64,000 nucleotides of DNA from Polyodon spathula (taxonomy: Eukaryota > Chordata > Actinopteri > Acipenseriformes > Polyodontidae). Below are positions 21,856 to 35,200 of the stretch, piece by piece (the first letter of the stretch is position 1; every line of letters starts with the position of its first letter). The DNA is taken from NCBI RefSeq assembly GCF_017654505.1, contig NC_054548.1:23928870-23992869 (forward strand), in the 5' to 3' direction. Both the position numbers and the translations under genes were made by a program. Under the pieces are notes generated by a model, which worked only from the letters and a program-made list of their open reading frames with translations, had not been told where the DNA came from and searched no databases.

Positions 21856-24051
21856 TTTTGCTAATGGTGACTGTCCGTCATTCTGCATTCTCGCTTGGCT
21901 GTTGTGTGCAGTTGCTATACTGGTAGTGAATGCGCAGACGGTTTTTCAAGGCACGAACAGATTTGCGAATTGCTCAAAAAAAACTTGCTATATTCCAATG
22001 TCTCGCAACTGCTTTATGCCATTTTGGAATATCTCTCATTTGTGCCAAAGCACTATTTTTTTGCGTAGCACAAATTTAGCCAGGGGATTGCGGGAAGATC
22101 AAAGATCGGGCCCTATGCATTTCTTTTTGATTTTGCTACTAAGAGCAAAACTAAGACCCATTGAGGATTCAGCTCTCCTCAGGCCATTATTGATTTTATT
22201 TTTATAATTAGAACGTATTTTCAATTGTAATTAATATATTGCTTCTGAATTTCCAATGCTCCAGTATGAAAATAAACAGTTGGGCACGTTACTGGAAAAA
22301 AGTTACTTATTACTCGCTATTATAATGGTGTTAGCAGGATAGCTTGTGGTGAAGTCAGACCAGGAAGAAAACACACTCTCAGTACTACGGATGAAGCGCT
22401 GATGATTTAAACATAGCAGTTCTACAAAACAAAAGAAAATGGCACGTTGGCCAAAATAATCAGACAAACCTGGTACAAGTAGCAATTGTTGTTATTTTTC
22501 TATTTCTTTCTCCTTCTCTCTCCCGTTCTTTTGCCCTGAACACACCAATGCCCAAATGAGAAATTATTGACTCTTAAATTCACTTGTGCGGGGACTCAAT
22601 TGCTAATTAGTCATTCTGTGTAAGCAAACAAACAAACAAATAAATAAAACTGGTACGTAGAGTCAAGTAAGCCTTGTCCTATTAAATCTTGTTCTATTAA
22701 ACTTCAAAATACTCTGCGGCAGATTAGTTTATTGTGTTTTTTAAGTGTATCACCAAAATTAGCATGTAGGGATACACACCTTTTTGTTCCCAGTGCCTAG
22801 CCTTATTCAATGACAAGACTCAGAAAGACTGATTGGATTGCCCCATGGCTTATTATTTCCGTGAGACATCCTGGAAGATATTGCGTCATCAGTGATGAGG
22901 CACCGACATTAGAGCAGTGTGGCTCGTCAGGGTTAAAAAAAAGAAAGTAACCTTAATATTATTACTCAGATAAAAAAATATAACACGTTTATATTATCCC
23001 GTTTTTGTCAAAAGTAATATTATTAACTTTACTGTGGAAGTATCTCCTTCAAAAGGAAACTGACTATGGGCTGCATTGACAAAGCTTTAACTAATGAATT
23101 TGTTTCTTGAATGCTTTTTTAAAACCTTTGTAAATAGGGCCCATCATGGAAATATATTAAAAAAAAATAAACAAAGATCAATGCCTTGACTGATGAAGTT
23201 TCTTAAGTATGTAAAATCAGTTTTTTTGAAACAAATGTTTATTCCTAACATTGACAAAAGAAAGATCAGTTCCATATCATTGTATTTCAGCCAGAGCTCA
23301 TCTCCAGTGAACAGTTTTCTCACACAAAATAAGGGAAAGGAAAAAAAAATGCATTATGAAAGAGTTCCAGTGTGAGAATCGGTGTGCTGTAAAACCTGAG
23401 GATTTATATTACAGCTGTTATTGGAAGGAAACATTTGGAAGCTGTTTCTCCACTGGGGTGAGTTTACTCAGCTCTGTTTGTAATAACACACAGACTACAA
23501 AGTGTCTGAAGATGCCTCTGCCCTGCCTAAAGCTCCTGGCATGTCTGATCTTTAGAAGCGCTTGGATGTTAACGATGGATATGGTTATATTTAATCGCTG
23601 GCTGGGGGCTTTGCACTATTGTTTCTTTAGCAAACTTGAATGTTGTGTGCCAATCAAAACTTTGCTGTCTGTCTCTGATCTAATGCAGTGTAAAGTGAGT
23701 AATTAATCAAAGCTCTGTAAATATTCTTTGGAGCTTTTATATCTTTAAAAGTATTCCCTCCTGGAGACAGCGAGTGGAAGCTGAACAGACTGGCATGTTG
23801 GTTTTCTCTGCGTCTCATTGCTTGTCTGCTATGCATCATTAACTACAGAAAAGGTTTCATGTACAGGTCTTACGTGTCAGAGGGCATTTGGTTCAGTAGC
23901 CATAATGCACTGGACCATGCTACTTGACTTCTCAACTTCCCAAATTTATTTTCAGGCAAAGGTTAACAGCTTGTGTGGCTTGGGATAAATAAGAACTGTA
24001 TGGCCAATGGTTGTGAACATGAATTGTCAGTTGTCTTTAGGTGCCTCTGTT
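21856..24051. other. Unassigned intergenic DNA
   Basis: No recognised gene. An open frame at 23356-23706 (116 codons) is cysteine-rich but has no domain I know and no splice or promoter support. I treat it as chance. Confidence 0.55.
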
Positions 24052-24059
24052 TGATTTCA

Positions 24060-24186
24060 GATTGGTCATGAAAGAACCGAAGATGGGTGGTGGCTACTTG
24101 AAGATGCCTATATAAAATCACACTCATATCTTGAATGGATAGAAGAATTTTTTACAAAAACCCTAACTGGAAATGCTCCAGCAAAG
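24060..24186 (+). other. Candidate host exon (unassigned)
   Basis: A pyrimidine-rich stretch ending TTGATTTCAG at 24059 is followed by a frame, open from 24052 to 24313, whose start has a non-random composition (GHERTEDGWWLLEDAYIK, then SYLEWIEEFF). A possible donor (AAA then GTATGC) lies at about 24187. The acidic, tryptophan-rich string does not resemble any transposon protein I recognise, so it may be a genuine internal exon of a host gene. I cannot name the gene. No flanking exons were found in this repeat-rich window. Confidence 0.35.
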
Positions 24187-24461
24187 TATGCCTTAAAGTT
24201 ATGTGTGTGGGTAATTTGCTCTTCCAGTAAATTACATCAGATACATAAAGAAAAGTTATTTGCACATGGGTACATTATACAGCATTCAGAAAAACACATG
24301 GCTAATTTGCATTGAATGCAATGTAGCACATCTTTCATCTGGCATTATATAAATATAAAGGGATCTTACATAACAAATGCATAGAAAAAAAACTTAAAAC
24401 TGTTTCCATCCATGTTTTAAGATCAGAAAAACCTTTGTTGATGAAAAAAATACTGTGTCCA

Positions 24462-24813
24462 TGTGACCTGGATGGCTTAAGGGTGATGGCAGACCAGGAA
24501 ATGAATGGACTCCCACACAAAACTTAATAATAAACAAACAAAATAAAAACAAAACAGAACACTGATACAAAACAAAATGGCACAGACAAACAGACACAGA
24601 ACAAAACAAGTATCGTGCTGGTCTAAAACCTCCCGACTCTCATTTCACACATTAACCCTGATGAGTGGCTGATCTGCTCCCTATATATATGTGATGGTCT
24701 CCAAATTGATAATTGTTTAATTACTTTGGAGATGGTCACATTAAAATCCTCCATCCATGCTGTAAAATAATTAACAACAAACCAGCATTCAAACAAAGAA
24801 GAGGTCTGGCACA
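24462..24813 (-). mobile_element. Solo LTR (minus strand)
   Basis: On the minus strand the segment starts TGTGCCAGACC and ends GGTCACA, about 352 bp. A reversed TATA run (24682-24690) is immediately preceded, in LTR sense, by an inverted repeat (TCTCCAAA at 24698-24705, TTTGGAGA at 24725-24732, extended by GTGA/TCAC). This is the same promoter layout as the other LTRs here. No target duplication found, so ends are approximate. Confidence 0.5.
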
Positions 24814-25823
24814 CTCAAAGCCACAACAGAATCAGAAGACAAGTTTCTGACAGTCAACAGCTTGCTTGATAGGCGGCTCACAGGACAACAGCTTCAAGCA
24901 CAGCTTAACACTCATCGAAATAAGCAAGTCTCAGTTTCAACTGTGAAGAGAAGACTTCGAACTGCAGGTTTGACAGGTCGAGTGGCAGTAAGAAAATGGC
25001 AAAATAAGAAAAAGAGGCTTGCCTGGGCTATGAAGCACCTCCATGGACTACTGAAGACTGGAAGAAGGTCTTATTGTCCGATGAATCAAAATTTGAAATC
25101 TTCGGTTCATCAAGCAGGGCTTTTGTACGCCGTCGAGTAGGTGAAAGGATGGTTCCTTGGTGTGTGACACCAACTGTCAAACGTGGAGGAGGAAGCGTGA
25201 TGGTCTGGGGCTCTTTTGCTGGATCCAGAGTCGGCGACTTGTACAGAGTGAGTGGCACCCTGAACCAAAACGGCTACCACAGCATTTTGCAGCGCCATGC
25301 AATACCCTCTGGTATATGCCTAGTTGGTCAGGGGTTCATCCTACAGCAAGATAATGACCCAAAACATACCTCCAGGCTATGTCAGAACTACCTTAGAAGA
25401 AAAGAACAAGACGGTAGGCTTCAAATCATGGAATGGCCAGCACAGTCTCCAGACTTAAACCCCATCGAGCTGGTTTGGGATGAACTGGACAGAAGGGTGA
25501 AAGCAAAGCAACCTACTAGTGCAACACATTTGTGGGAACTTCTGCAACAGTGTTGGGAAGAACTTTCCGAACAATATTTGATTTCCATTGTAGAAAGAAT
25601 GCCACGAGTGTGTTCGGCTGTTATCTGGAAAAGGTGGCTACTTTGATGAGTCAAAAATATAGATTAAATTTTGTTAAAAAACAATTCCATGATTTCTTTT
25701 TTATCTCCAATTTTTTATTTGTTCTATGCTTTAATTTCAGAGTACATTGAGACATTAAACTGCGTAAATTTCAATGAAAACTGGAAAAAAGGAGGTGTTC
25801 TAAAACTTTTGATCGGTAGTGTA
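24814..25823 (+). mobile_element. Tc1-like transposon, 5' end missing
   Basis: The right end is intact: the complement reads TACACTACCGATCAAAAG, the classical Tc1-like terminus, ending in TA at 25822-25823. The left TIR and the start of the gene are absent; sequence begins abruptly next to an LTR. Confidence 0.85.
24835..25650 (+). pseudogene. Tc1-like transposase with 38-residue D-to-E spacing
   Basis: The first frame (24862-25140) covers the end of the DNA-binding region (RLTGQQLQAQLN, VSTVKRRLRTAGL, RKWQNKKKRLAWA). A frameshift near 25070 leads to 25074-25646 with SDESKFEIFG (first D), [23 protein letters not shown] (second D) and SPDLNPIELVWDELD (E). I count 38 residues between the first D of DND and the E, against 34 in Tc1 proper, matching the DD38E arrangement described for the Intruder family. 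The triad is complete. The N-terminal helix-turn-helix is missing and the last residues are frameshifted. Confidence 0.88.
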
Positions 25824-25837
25824 AATACTGAATAATA

Positions 25838-26960
25838 CCGGTTCCAGACGGAACAGTACTGACATCAGAGTTAAACCCACCTAAGGTAACAAATTGCTTT
25901 CTGTTAGACAAGTAGGAATTAAACCACTGAAGGACAGTACCAGAATGACCAATAAAGTCCCTTAAACAAAGTAAAAAAATATCATCATTAACAGTATCAA
26001 AGGCCACACTCAGGTTCAACAAAACAAGAACAGATGGTGAACCTGAGTCTGCAGCCATCAATAAGTTAGTTACTACCTTATGCAGTTTCTTTGCTATGTG
26101 CGGGACTAAAATTGGACTGAAAAGGTTCATGAAGCTGATTAAGTGCTAGATGAGATTGAAATTGAGATGCTACCACCCATTATACATTTTTGCCAAAAAA
26201 TGTACATTTGAAATTGGCTTTTAATTACATAAAGCTTCAGTATCTAGATTTGTTTTGTTTCAGTACAAGAGTTAATAGCAACCAATCAGAGAGGTGAGAG
26301 TACACCACCATATCTCAGCGATTCATTAATTAAGATAGTAACAAAAGGGCACAAAACTGAAAACCAAGTCTTAAAAGGGGTTGGAAAAGGATCAAGAGAA
26401 CTGGTGGTGGAATTCATTGTAACAACTAGCTCAGATAAACATAAAGGAGTAACCACTACAAAACCAATTAAAACAGCCCCAGTAAAGACGGCAAGATCAG
26501 CAGTTAGAGCAGCAGCAGTTTTAAAAGACAGAATTTGAAGTCTGATATCGTCAATTGTATTTTGAAAAAAACTCCAAGAAACTATTACACTGGTCAATAG
26601 AGTGTGGTAACGAACATGTTCATGCTGGCTCTAAGATATGATGAATAGTAGAGTAAAGCAGCCTAGAATTGCCACTACCTCCTTCAATAAGGTTAGAGAA
26701 AAATGATGATCTAGCTAATTTCAAGGCACTGCCATAGGCTAGCTGATGCTGCGTATAAGATTGCAAATAAAACAGTTAGACGTGTCTTCCTTCACAAACT
26801 CTCAAGCTTGTGTCCTACTTCTTTCATGGTACATCACTCCTCAGTGAACCAGGGGGATGAACAGGAAAATGACACAAGGCAGGTCTTTTTCTGGAACAAA
26901 ATAGTCCAAGGTGTCACTCAGAGGGCGATTGTGTAACTCAACCAAGCATTCAGGGAACAT
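25838..26960 (-). mobile_element. L2/Rex-type LINE remnant
   Basis: Minus-strand blocks in order: a WFTEE-type pre-RT segment (about 26850), an SLDPFPTPFK block (26420-26390), and an LNLSVAFDTVNDDIFLLCLRDF block with FNSYLSNRKQFV and DVSTVPSG (26130-25850). These are RT fingers and palm motifs of L2-like LINEs. The sequence ends at the Tc1 right terminus before the FADD motif. Many stops; inactive. Confidence 0.82.
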
Positions 26961-28559
26961 AGCTTGAGGTCACATAGAAGTAAAGCAGCAACTACATCAC
27001 TTTAAATAATAATACTACAAATACAAAATAAAACAAAACATAAAGTATGCACAGGAGCAGGGAGTACCCCATCACAGTCCATTTGAATGGAAAAAGTATA
27101 ACTCATTAGATTTGTGTGCACACATATTCTGCTTAAGATCACCAAGAAATGTGAGTAAAAAGAATGCAGTAAAGTTATAGAAATGTTTTCTGAGCAAATT
27201 AAGACCCTGTATAGAGCTTACTCAACCCTATATATGACTTTCTGCCCTTGTTTCTAAGGAGAAGGAGGAAATTGCATGAGATAGCTACACGATTATTAAT
27301 AAATAGAAACTAAACAAACACATTTTTTATTTTACAAAGTATTAAAGAGTAAGTAGTGGGATTCGAAAAAACATAGCATTATACGGACTCACGCGTTGCT
27401 ACAACTGTTTAAATAACATACCTGTAATTCTTCTCTTCATTTTTAACACCCTGACAACTTTTTACACTTATAACTTTAAAATCTGTTTCAAAGCTCTTTT
27501 CAAAATGTCCACTCTAGTGCACTGATAGTGTAAGGATCTATTAATTAAATGTATTAATGCAGTATTTACATTGAAATTGTCAAATTGTAGAATAGAAAAT
27601 GGTTTAGCAGTACAATGTATGAATGATTCACAGACGTTTTATTTGAATGTGACGTTTTTAAATGTCAGACCAGGCGTGGAGCTATGTTGAACTGTGAAAA
27701 TGAATTATTTTCTATGACCTTTTCTGTATTTAGCAGAAAGCTATTGTTGATTTACTCTGTCTCAGAGGAATGTGAGGAATTGTTTGCTCTGTCTGTCTCA
27801 GTAGCCCTTTTGGCACATTCTTGTTTGGTGCTCCCCCTGTGCCCATCCAGAAATGTATTAATTTGTATTTTATCTTGTCCATCTGTCAGCTTGACCCTTT
27901 GGTACTAAAATGCAATCTGTAATAACAGTTAAATTAGTCTGAAAAAAAAAAAAAAAAAAAAAAAAGATAAAGTTTGGGAAGTTCTCTCAGACATGTAATT
28001 TATGACCAGGTCCCAAATTGTACAAGACAACTTTTGTTTTTGGAACTGTGGATACACTGCCATGCTTGCAAATTTGAACTATTTGAATTATTTTACTGGA
28101 GAAAGATAGGTGGATGCTGCGCACCAGATACGCTATGTACTGGGTGTTTTATGCATTGAAAAAAATATGAAATACTCAGTATTATTGCATTAGGACTGAA
28201 AAAAGAGAGAGAGAGAGAGCACAAGCGGTTAACAAAAGCATATTTACAGAAAACAAAAAACAACTTTAACAGCCTAATACTAGTGGGAATTTATAAAGGG
28301 GAAAAACCGACCGCAAAAAGCCACATAATATGTGTGTTTGGTACGGCCGCACTCATCGTCAAAATAACGACCTATTTTATAAGACTAATTAGGTAAAGCA
28401 GGCAATTCTGCAATCAAACAATTTAAATACCCCTCACGACAATTAGCGCTGCAGAATTACACACCTCTCACAATAAATAACGGTTTGGGGTCAACCCTGC
28501 GTGTGTAGGCTGCACAGTCCAAAATAAAATGAATGGCACACAAAACCCTTAGCCTGGTA
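26961..28559. other. Unassigned intergenic DNA
   Basis: No recognised gene. Contains a poly-A tract (about 27942-27965) and a short (GA)n run (28206-28220). Confidence 0.6.
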
Positions 28560-28735
28560 CTAGCCATGGTGATGAGGATGCTCAGAAGCAAAAAATGACA
28601 TTTACAAATATGGAATTAGAGACTTTGGTACAAGCAGTACTTGTAACACATGAAGACGTGTTACAAGGTCAAAATACATCACCAGGACAAATGAATAAAA
28701 TATGGAATGTGTGGTGCTTCTTAATACCACTTCAG
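28560..28735 (+). pseudogene. Possible Harbinger Myb/SANT-like protein remnant
   Basis: In the frame of ATG 28598 a MTFTNMELETLVQAVLVTHE stretch is followed by a VLQG block and NKIWNVW. This spacing (FT, E-L-LV-V, H, VL-G, K-IW) resembles the Myb-like DNA-binding partner protein of Harbinger/PIF transposons. The frame stops soon after and no transposase was found nearby, so this would be an isolated, decayed fragment. Chance similarity cannot be excluded. Confidence 0.4.
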
Positions 28736-28740
28736 AGTTT

Positions 28741-30648
28741 GCAGTCTAGGTAGCTTATACATTACGATGCATCATCCAGTTACTGTGCTTCACATATGAG
28801 TTCAACTTTTTATTTCATATAGAATAATTCCAGGTATATAGCCTTTTCTAACTTCAGAAATAATAAGTTTTACTTAATTACGTCCATGGCAGTCAAACGG
28901 GTGGATAATCCTTCCAATATTGTACAGCAATATATTCAGCAACAATACAGCTGCATATGAATAGTCTTCAGTTTAACTATGACTTATATCTTCTTAAAGT
29001 CTTATGCCTGAACCAGTATTGTTAAATACCAGAATGCTATATTACAAAACATATATTCTGTAGGCATTACTAAAATAACGGTGGAGGATGAGCCCTCATT
29101 GTATACAAGACTTTTTCTTTCGTGTGCCTCGGAATATCGTTCTATCTTTTCTTAATCTCCTCCACCGTTCTTTTTATAATGCCTACACTCTAAAAGTAAA
29201 GGCTCTTGTTAGAACCTTGCATTGCCACTGTGGGGAGACCTTTTTGGGTGCTTCTAAGAACCTTTTTTACATGGATTCTATATTCTCTATTCTTTTCTGT
29301 TTTGTCATGTAAGCTATGAAACATGTATTGAAAATTGGAATTTACAAAACAATACAGTACCGGTATTATAAACCATAATTTACAAACTGACTTGATTAGA
29401 AGGGTTAAAAGGTTAGAAATTAGGTATTGTACTGGCTAAATCTATACAATAAGAGAGCATGTATTTTCATAAAAAAAAACACTTGTCATCATATGTGCAC
29501 AAATAAAACACACACAAACTATTTTCCTTTCATTAGAATAGATCAATTTTTTGCCAATTAACTAGTGTTGGTGGCTTACAAAAAGCATTTCTCAAATTAA
29601 TTCAATTGAAATGCCCAGCATTTTCTTTTCCTTCACCACAATACCCACTGGTATTCCATAATGTTGTAGAAGTCATGTAGTTTTCACTCCGGGTTTTCCT
29701 CTTTTGTTCATATTTTCTTGCTTCATCAATTTCATTGACCTCAGGGAAGTTGTCTTCAAGCTCTATACACGTCTGCAGTTCCTGGGAATTTTTTGTTTTC
29801 ATTTTAATTAATTTTAATTATGAAATTGTTGTGCTGCATTATAAGTTCACATATATCAACAGTGTTTGGAAACATAAATCCCATAATTCATAGTGACTAC
29901 TTAAAAATATAATGTAACTGTTTTGCATGGCCATATTATTTTTATGTAATTAGAAGACACTCGACAATAAAATGCCACTACTGTCAATGGGTAATTGCAA
30001 CATAAAGAACATATGGAATTTTCAATGTATGCAACTAGCTCTTACTCTGTAATTTACGAACCGGAAAATCAGGCCCATAGTGTTTAAATTTGAGAGTAAA
30101 TTATTCAATGACCCAAAACCTTATCAGAGAGCTGGGTGGATGGATCCCTAATGCCATCTTATAATAGTATAAAGCAAGCAATAACACGACTATAAATTAA
30201 TGTGGATGCCAGTTTTAATGTACTGGATATATTTTTGTTTACAATAAACATGTTGATAAAGTGGGATGTTGTTTGAATGTGGGTAAGCAGTTGGTGCTCT
30301 ATAGTCTAGACACTGGTTTTAAGAGAATGATGGTTTAGACTTTAGTGGAAAGGTGATAGATGGATTCTGTATGTTCATACATCGGAAGGTGATACAAATT
30401 AGGGATTTCAAACCTCACAAAATTCTACTTTGGGAACTTCAAACCAAGAAAAGTTCACCAAAGCAAACTACAGCCACCCTAAGAAACCCTAAAAAATGAT
30501 GCATGAAGCCAACACAGCACTTTTACACTGCATATAGGGGTCAGGAAGCAGTCTACAGTGGGACCATAGTAAATGCAGTGCACCAATAAACAAACAAAAA
30601 AGATAGGTGGTGTTAGAGGATGCTGTACTACAATTTTATTGTTATTAG
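28741..30648. other. Unassigned intergenic DNA
   Basis: No recognised gene. The minus-strand frame at 29802-29602 is lysine/glutamate rich (66 codons) but unassigned. Confidence 0.55.
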
Positions 30649-31166
30649 TGTGGCAGAGTAGGGGGAGAAGAGAGTTGTAGTACAGGACTGCATCCCCCAG
30701 AATGCCTTGGGGATAGAATTAGAGCTAGGATGGAAAACACCTGGTAGCTCTAATGAAATGAGGGACATCTGCCTGTGATTCGGCAGGCAGGTATAAAAGC
30801 AGATTACAAATATTTGAGAGTCTGAGTGGAAGCCGATCTGAGTGAAGGCTAAAGTAGGTTGTGTGGAAGTTGTGTGGAACAACCACGTGTTCGGATAGGG
30901 AAAGGTACTGTGTGTAGAAATGTTTTGTTCCTGTGTTTGTTTGTGTTTTGAGAAAGTGCGCAAAAGCATTAAAACTGCAGTTCTTGTGTCTGAGTCAATT
31001 GGTTTAAGGGTGCAAACCAGCCTTGACCAGCAGGGGCTTTACCACATGAGTTATATTCACAATAAAGATAGACATTGTGCAAATGCGTTCCTACCAGAGC
31101 TGTTGCAGTCCCTGACCTACTACTGAAGGGATACCCAATAAGCTCCACATCCCAGTTCTCACACAC
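30649..31166 (+). mobile_element. LTR-like sequence of the TGTGGCAGAG group
   Basis: Begins TGTGGCAGAGTAGGGG, like the start of the 53537-54010 LTR read on its own strand. An inverted repeat (CTGCCTG at 30769-30775, CAGGCAG at 30784-30790) is followed at once by TATAAAA (30792-30798). The 3' end is not certain; a CACACA string near 31160 is a candidate. No target duplication found. Confidence 0.55.
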
Positions 31167-31522
31167 ACAGCTCGAAAATCAAACCAACAAACAAAAAAAT
31201 AGATGTTGAATGCAGAATCAAGTTTTACACAATCTACCTGTATCTATCTGATTTAGAAGAACAATACCGTCTCTGACCTGTCAGCGCCATATGCGGCTTA
31301 TGAAGATCCATTCATTTGACTGTAGACCAGATTTATCAGTTTGCATAATGGAACGTCCGAACACTAGAAGTTCAAGGGTGTTCGCTTACCTTATCAAACC
31401 GAACTTGTATCAATAAGAAAATTTGACAAAAATATACAGGTTCCTTGATCATGACACTCAGTTATTGGCAGATAATTTGCAAGCCACTTTTATGTCCTTG
31501 AAACAGGAACAGTACTGTAGAA

Positions 31523-31591
<69 letters not shown>

Positions 31592-31719
31592 TATATGGAA
31601 TATATAATATATATGGAATATATAATTGGACATACAGAAACAATTGGACATGGCCAGATTATAAAATTATGGCTATATTATAATATATCTTTACATACTA
31701 CATTGACTCACACACACAG

Positions 31720-31750
<31 letters not shown>
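31167..31750. repeat. Microsatellite-rich stretch
   Basis: Contains an (AT)n run at 31526-31589 and (CA)n at 31709-31746. No gene. Open frames through the (AT)n run are artefacts of the repeat. Confidence 0.9.
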
Positions 31751-31751
<1 letters not shown>

Positions 31752-32214
31752 GTGTGTAACACAGCAGGGAGAGGGTTAATATCCTCCCTGCATAAAACAT
31801 GTATTTGTTTAATTGTTTAATGGTTTTGTTAATTGTGTTATTAATTAATTGTCACCTGCACCTGGCTACCATTTAAAATTAGAGCCAGATGCACGGTATA
31901 TAAAGAAAGGAAGCAGTCTGCTCGGGGCGGCTGGTGTGTACAGAAGCCCACTTGGTAGTGTGCTGAAGCGTAAAGAAAGGTAGTGTAAAAACCTTTTGAA
32001 TGTGTGTTTCTGTTTGTTTAACAGGTATACAGCTTAGCTGTCCTGTTTCATAGTTTAGGTTCCAGTTTGTGTTTAGTTAGTGCTCGAAAAGAGCTAGGTG
32101 TTTATTTAATTTTGCGTGTTTATTAAAAATAGCGCGTCAGCGCTGAAAAAATTGTGTGTCCTGGGTCCTGCTTTTAAAGGGGCAATGAACGAATGAGCCT
32201 CCAGCTCGGCAACA
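31751..32214 (+). mobile_element. Solo LTR of the TGTGTAACACAG family
   Basis: Begins TGTGTGTAACACAGCAGG and ends CTCGGCAACA. ATATA occurs on both sides (31746-31750, 32215-32219), which fits a target duplication but is weak evidence inside a TA-rich repeat. It has a G-rich/C-rich hairpin at 31764-31791, an inverted repeat TGCACCTGGCT / AGCCAGATGCA (31857-31867, 31883-31893) with one mismatch, then TATATAAAG at 31897. It matches the copy at 60918-61379 over most of its length. Confidence 0.78.
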
Positions 32215-35200
32215 ATATATATGGTATAATATAACTGTAGACATATTTGTTTCCATAGGGAATGTCTTAGGTAAAACTATAGTTTTATAAAATGTGTTTT
32301 AGGATGAATTTCAATTCAATTTTGAAAAATGAGAGCTTTCTATTGAAGAACTGCTGACGGAGCGTTTATGAACACTATACAGAACGTCTAAATTTTTGTC
32401 ATATTATTTTTGGAATTGTTACACTTTTGTCTCATGCAGAAGTCAATTGCAAATGTGCAGATCCAACCAGATGTCTGAAAATTTCAGAAGGAATAATCTC
32501 CTTTCACAAGCCTCTTTGCCACATCTGGCTTACTTCTCACCATATAGGGTGTCATGTATTTTAAGCCTTCTGTTAAATTAATGCCACATACTTTATGGAA
32601 AAGCTTACACTGCTAATCCTTTCAATTACATTTATACAAGCACAAGAACAACAGAAGTGTTTTGTTAAGGAAGAGTGTCTCTTGATGAAGAGGTATAGCA
32701 GTGTATAAATGCAGATGAATAAAGGAAATGTGCAAGGATTCTTGAAGTGTCAAATTCAAATACCTTAGCCCCTGTAACGCTTGTGGTTGAATACTTTGGC
32801 TTATCGTACCTACATTTGTAGACATCTGTTACAGGCCCACTTGTAGTGATTTGAAGATGTTAATATGCAAACTACTGTGAAGTCCTGAGTCATTCTTTGG
32901 CTAATAACTAAACTGACTTTTGTATGTTTTGGTGAAGCTGGAAGATTCAATACTTTTCCTGCACATGACAGCCAAAAGAATCAAGAATATTGTTACCCCA
33001 TTTATATTCACTGCCTCGAAGTCAGACACACTAAGTATTAGCTTAAATGATAAAACTGAGGTATTGCACATGAATATTGCAGCCATTCAAAGAAGATGGA
33101 GCTAACAAAATTATCCCAATACATTTCACCTAATGTCTTTCCATCACTTCAGAGATCTCACATAAGAGGCCCATGTAATAGTAAACAAAATGAACAAAAT
33201 GAACCAACTGTTCCCTGTATATACTTGCACTGCTGACAAACATAGTTGCTGACAATTTACTGAGACTCACAACTCAGACTCCCTGAACCCTAACGCTGCG
33301 GCTCTTTCTCATTACAGTAACCAATCTCTTCTTTTTCTATGACTCATATGTTTCCATGATCTCTGTGTGGAAGGCTGAGACACACTAGAAATTTAATATT
33401 TTGAAGGAGTGGTCGGATTTATTGGAGATATATTGTTAACATGGGCAGAATTTAGATGACAGTAGTAAACTACCATTAAAATTTATTCAGAGATATTATT
33501 AGAATGATACCACACAAGACTTTCTTCTTTTTCCTTTGATTAGATCTGAAATGTACTGAACCTACAGTATATGTATAATTTTAAAGAGTTGCAATGGCAA
33601 CAGACTTCACATACAGCTTCCCTGAAGCATTAATTATAGTAGAATAGACCTAATATCCCCCTAGAACAATTTAAACAGATTTTCAACTCCCTCTCACATG
33701 AATAAATGTTGTCCTGGTTGACAGTGTTATGGCAGAAGTTTCAGCTTTGTACAAATCCTGTATTGGGCCAAGCTGCAGGATCCTAACCAGCTAGACTGTC
33801 AGCCTTGGTGTGTGTACGATTCTCCCCAATACCCTGTTCACATTCTTCACACAGATGCTGTGTATTTTTATTTCCACCCTGCATATATTCTTTGTATAAA
33901 CTAAAGGTGCCAAATGCATACATTACCAAAATTCTTTATAAAATGATTCATTTCTTGGAAAACCAACACAAGTATTAAGGGAACTCAGATATTTTTGGCT
34001 TCTGTAAAATAATTTAAAAAAAGGTGGGGGTATTTTTCTTTTTAACTTGTTCTGACCAAATGACATAAAAAAGACACCATGTTGTTTTACAGAGTTCCTC
34101 CAGAAGTCAGTAATTTTACCAGTTCCTGTTTAAGTCTTTATTGTAGACAAGCTCAAGTTAATTGCCAGGTTCCACTGATGTCCAACTTTTAAATCTTAAT
34201 ATGTTTAACTGGAGCTTTGTTCCGAAATGTATTCTAATTACACTGATTCAAAATAATTTAAAGTAAGATTTTAGTTTAGTTCTCCTGCAGAAATGCTTGT
34301 GATCTTAAATCCCGGACACCCCCTATTTAGTTCTTAAGATATAACTTGATTAATTACTGTTGTTTCAGCACCATGTGAGACGATCATCTATAATTATCTC
34401 AGGTTTACTTTTTTGTGTTCCAGGGCTGTGTTGTGCATTATTTGTGCTTGATTTACAGAGATCCCTAGTTATGCAGTAACCTAGATGCATCATGGACCTC
34501 TTCATGTGCTGTAGATACTCCATCATAATGGGGAAAAAGAGCAGAAGTACTCATACTGGTCATGAGCACCAAATCGTCCCAGCTTTTATCGCCACAACTG
34601 ACCATAATTGAGTAATTAATACATGCCTTTATAAGGAACTGGCACCTCAGCCCATTGAAATGAATGGAAAAGCAAGGGCTGGACACATTAACTTTTTTAA
34701 ACATGCTACATTGTGTATTAAAGTGATTATTTTAAAAAAAATTTAAATAAAAACTATGTGCCTTAGCGAGATCAGCAGGGTATAAACTATCCAGCCCAGG
34801 GGAAAATTCTTCAAGAATCACTTCTTTGTAAAAGCTTGCTCAAAAGGCCACCCTTTATACTTTTCTCAGCTTTTTCAGCTTTTAGGAAATCAGTTGCCAC
34901 CTGAGATCAAGCCAAAAAGTCATCATCACCAAATTGTGGCGGTTGCTGATTCATTTTATCTCTGGTTTCAACATTTCTGAATCTACCTTCTACCTAATGC
35001 CAATGATCTATCACAGGCTTTACATGTCAAAAGCACCCAGCAGTTTTCTCATTTAGGCCATATAGCTTGGGCTGCCAGACCTTTGAGATGTAAAGTAGGT
35101 TGGGACTTAATTAAAAAAAAAAAAAAGACCAGCGGTGAAACTAAATAGGAAAGAGTATCATGATTAAAATCCCAGGAGGGCTTTGTGCCAGGAATATTCT

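Noticed and set aside
23356..23706. 116-codon cysteine-rich open frame
   Set aside because: No domain, no similarity I recognise, no promoter or splice evidence; the length is plausible by chance.
29602..29802. Lys/Glu-rich minus-strand frame as a host exon
   Set aside because: No convincing acceptor or donor and no recognised homology.
31423..31683. Open frames with runs of alternating Ile and Tyr (also at 48978-49238, 60820-61011, 61253-61468)
   Set aside because: They are translations of (TA)n microsatellites.
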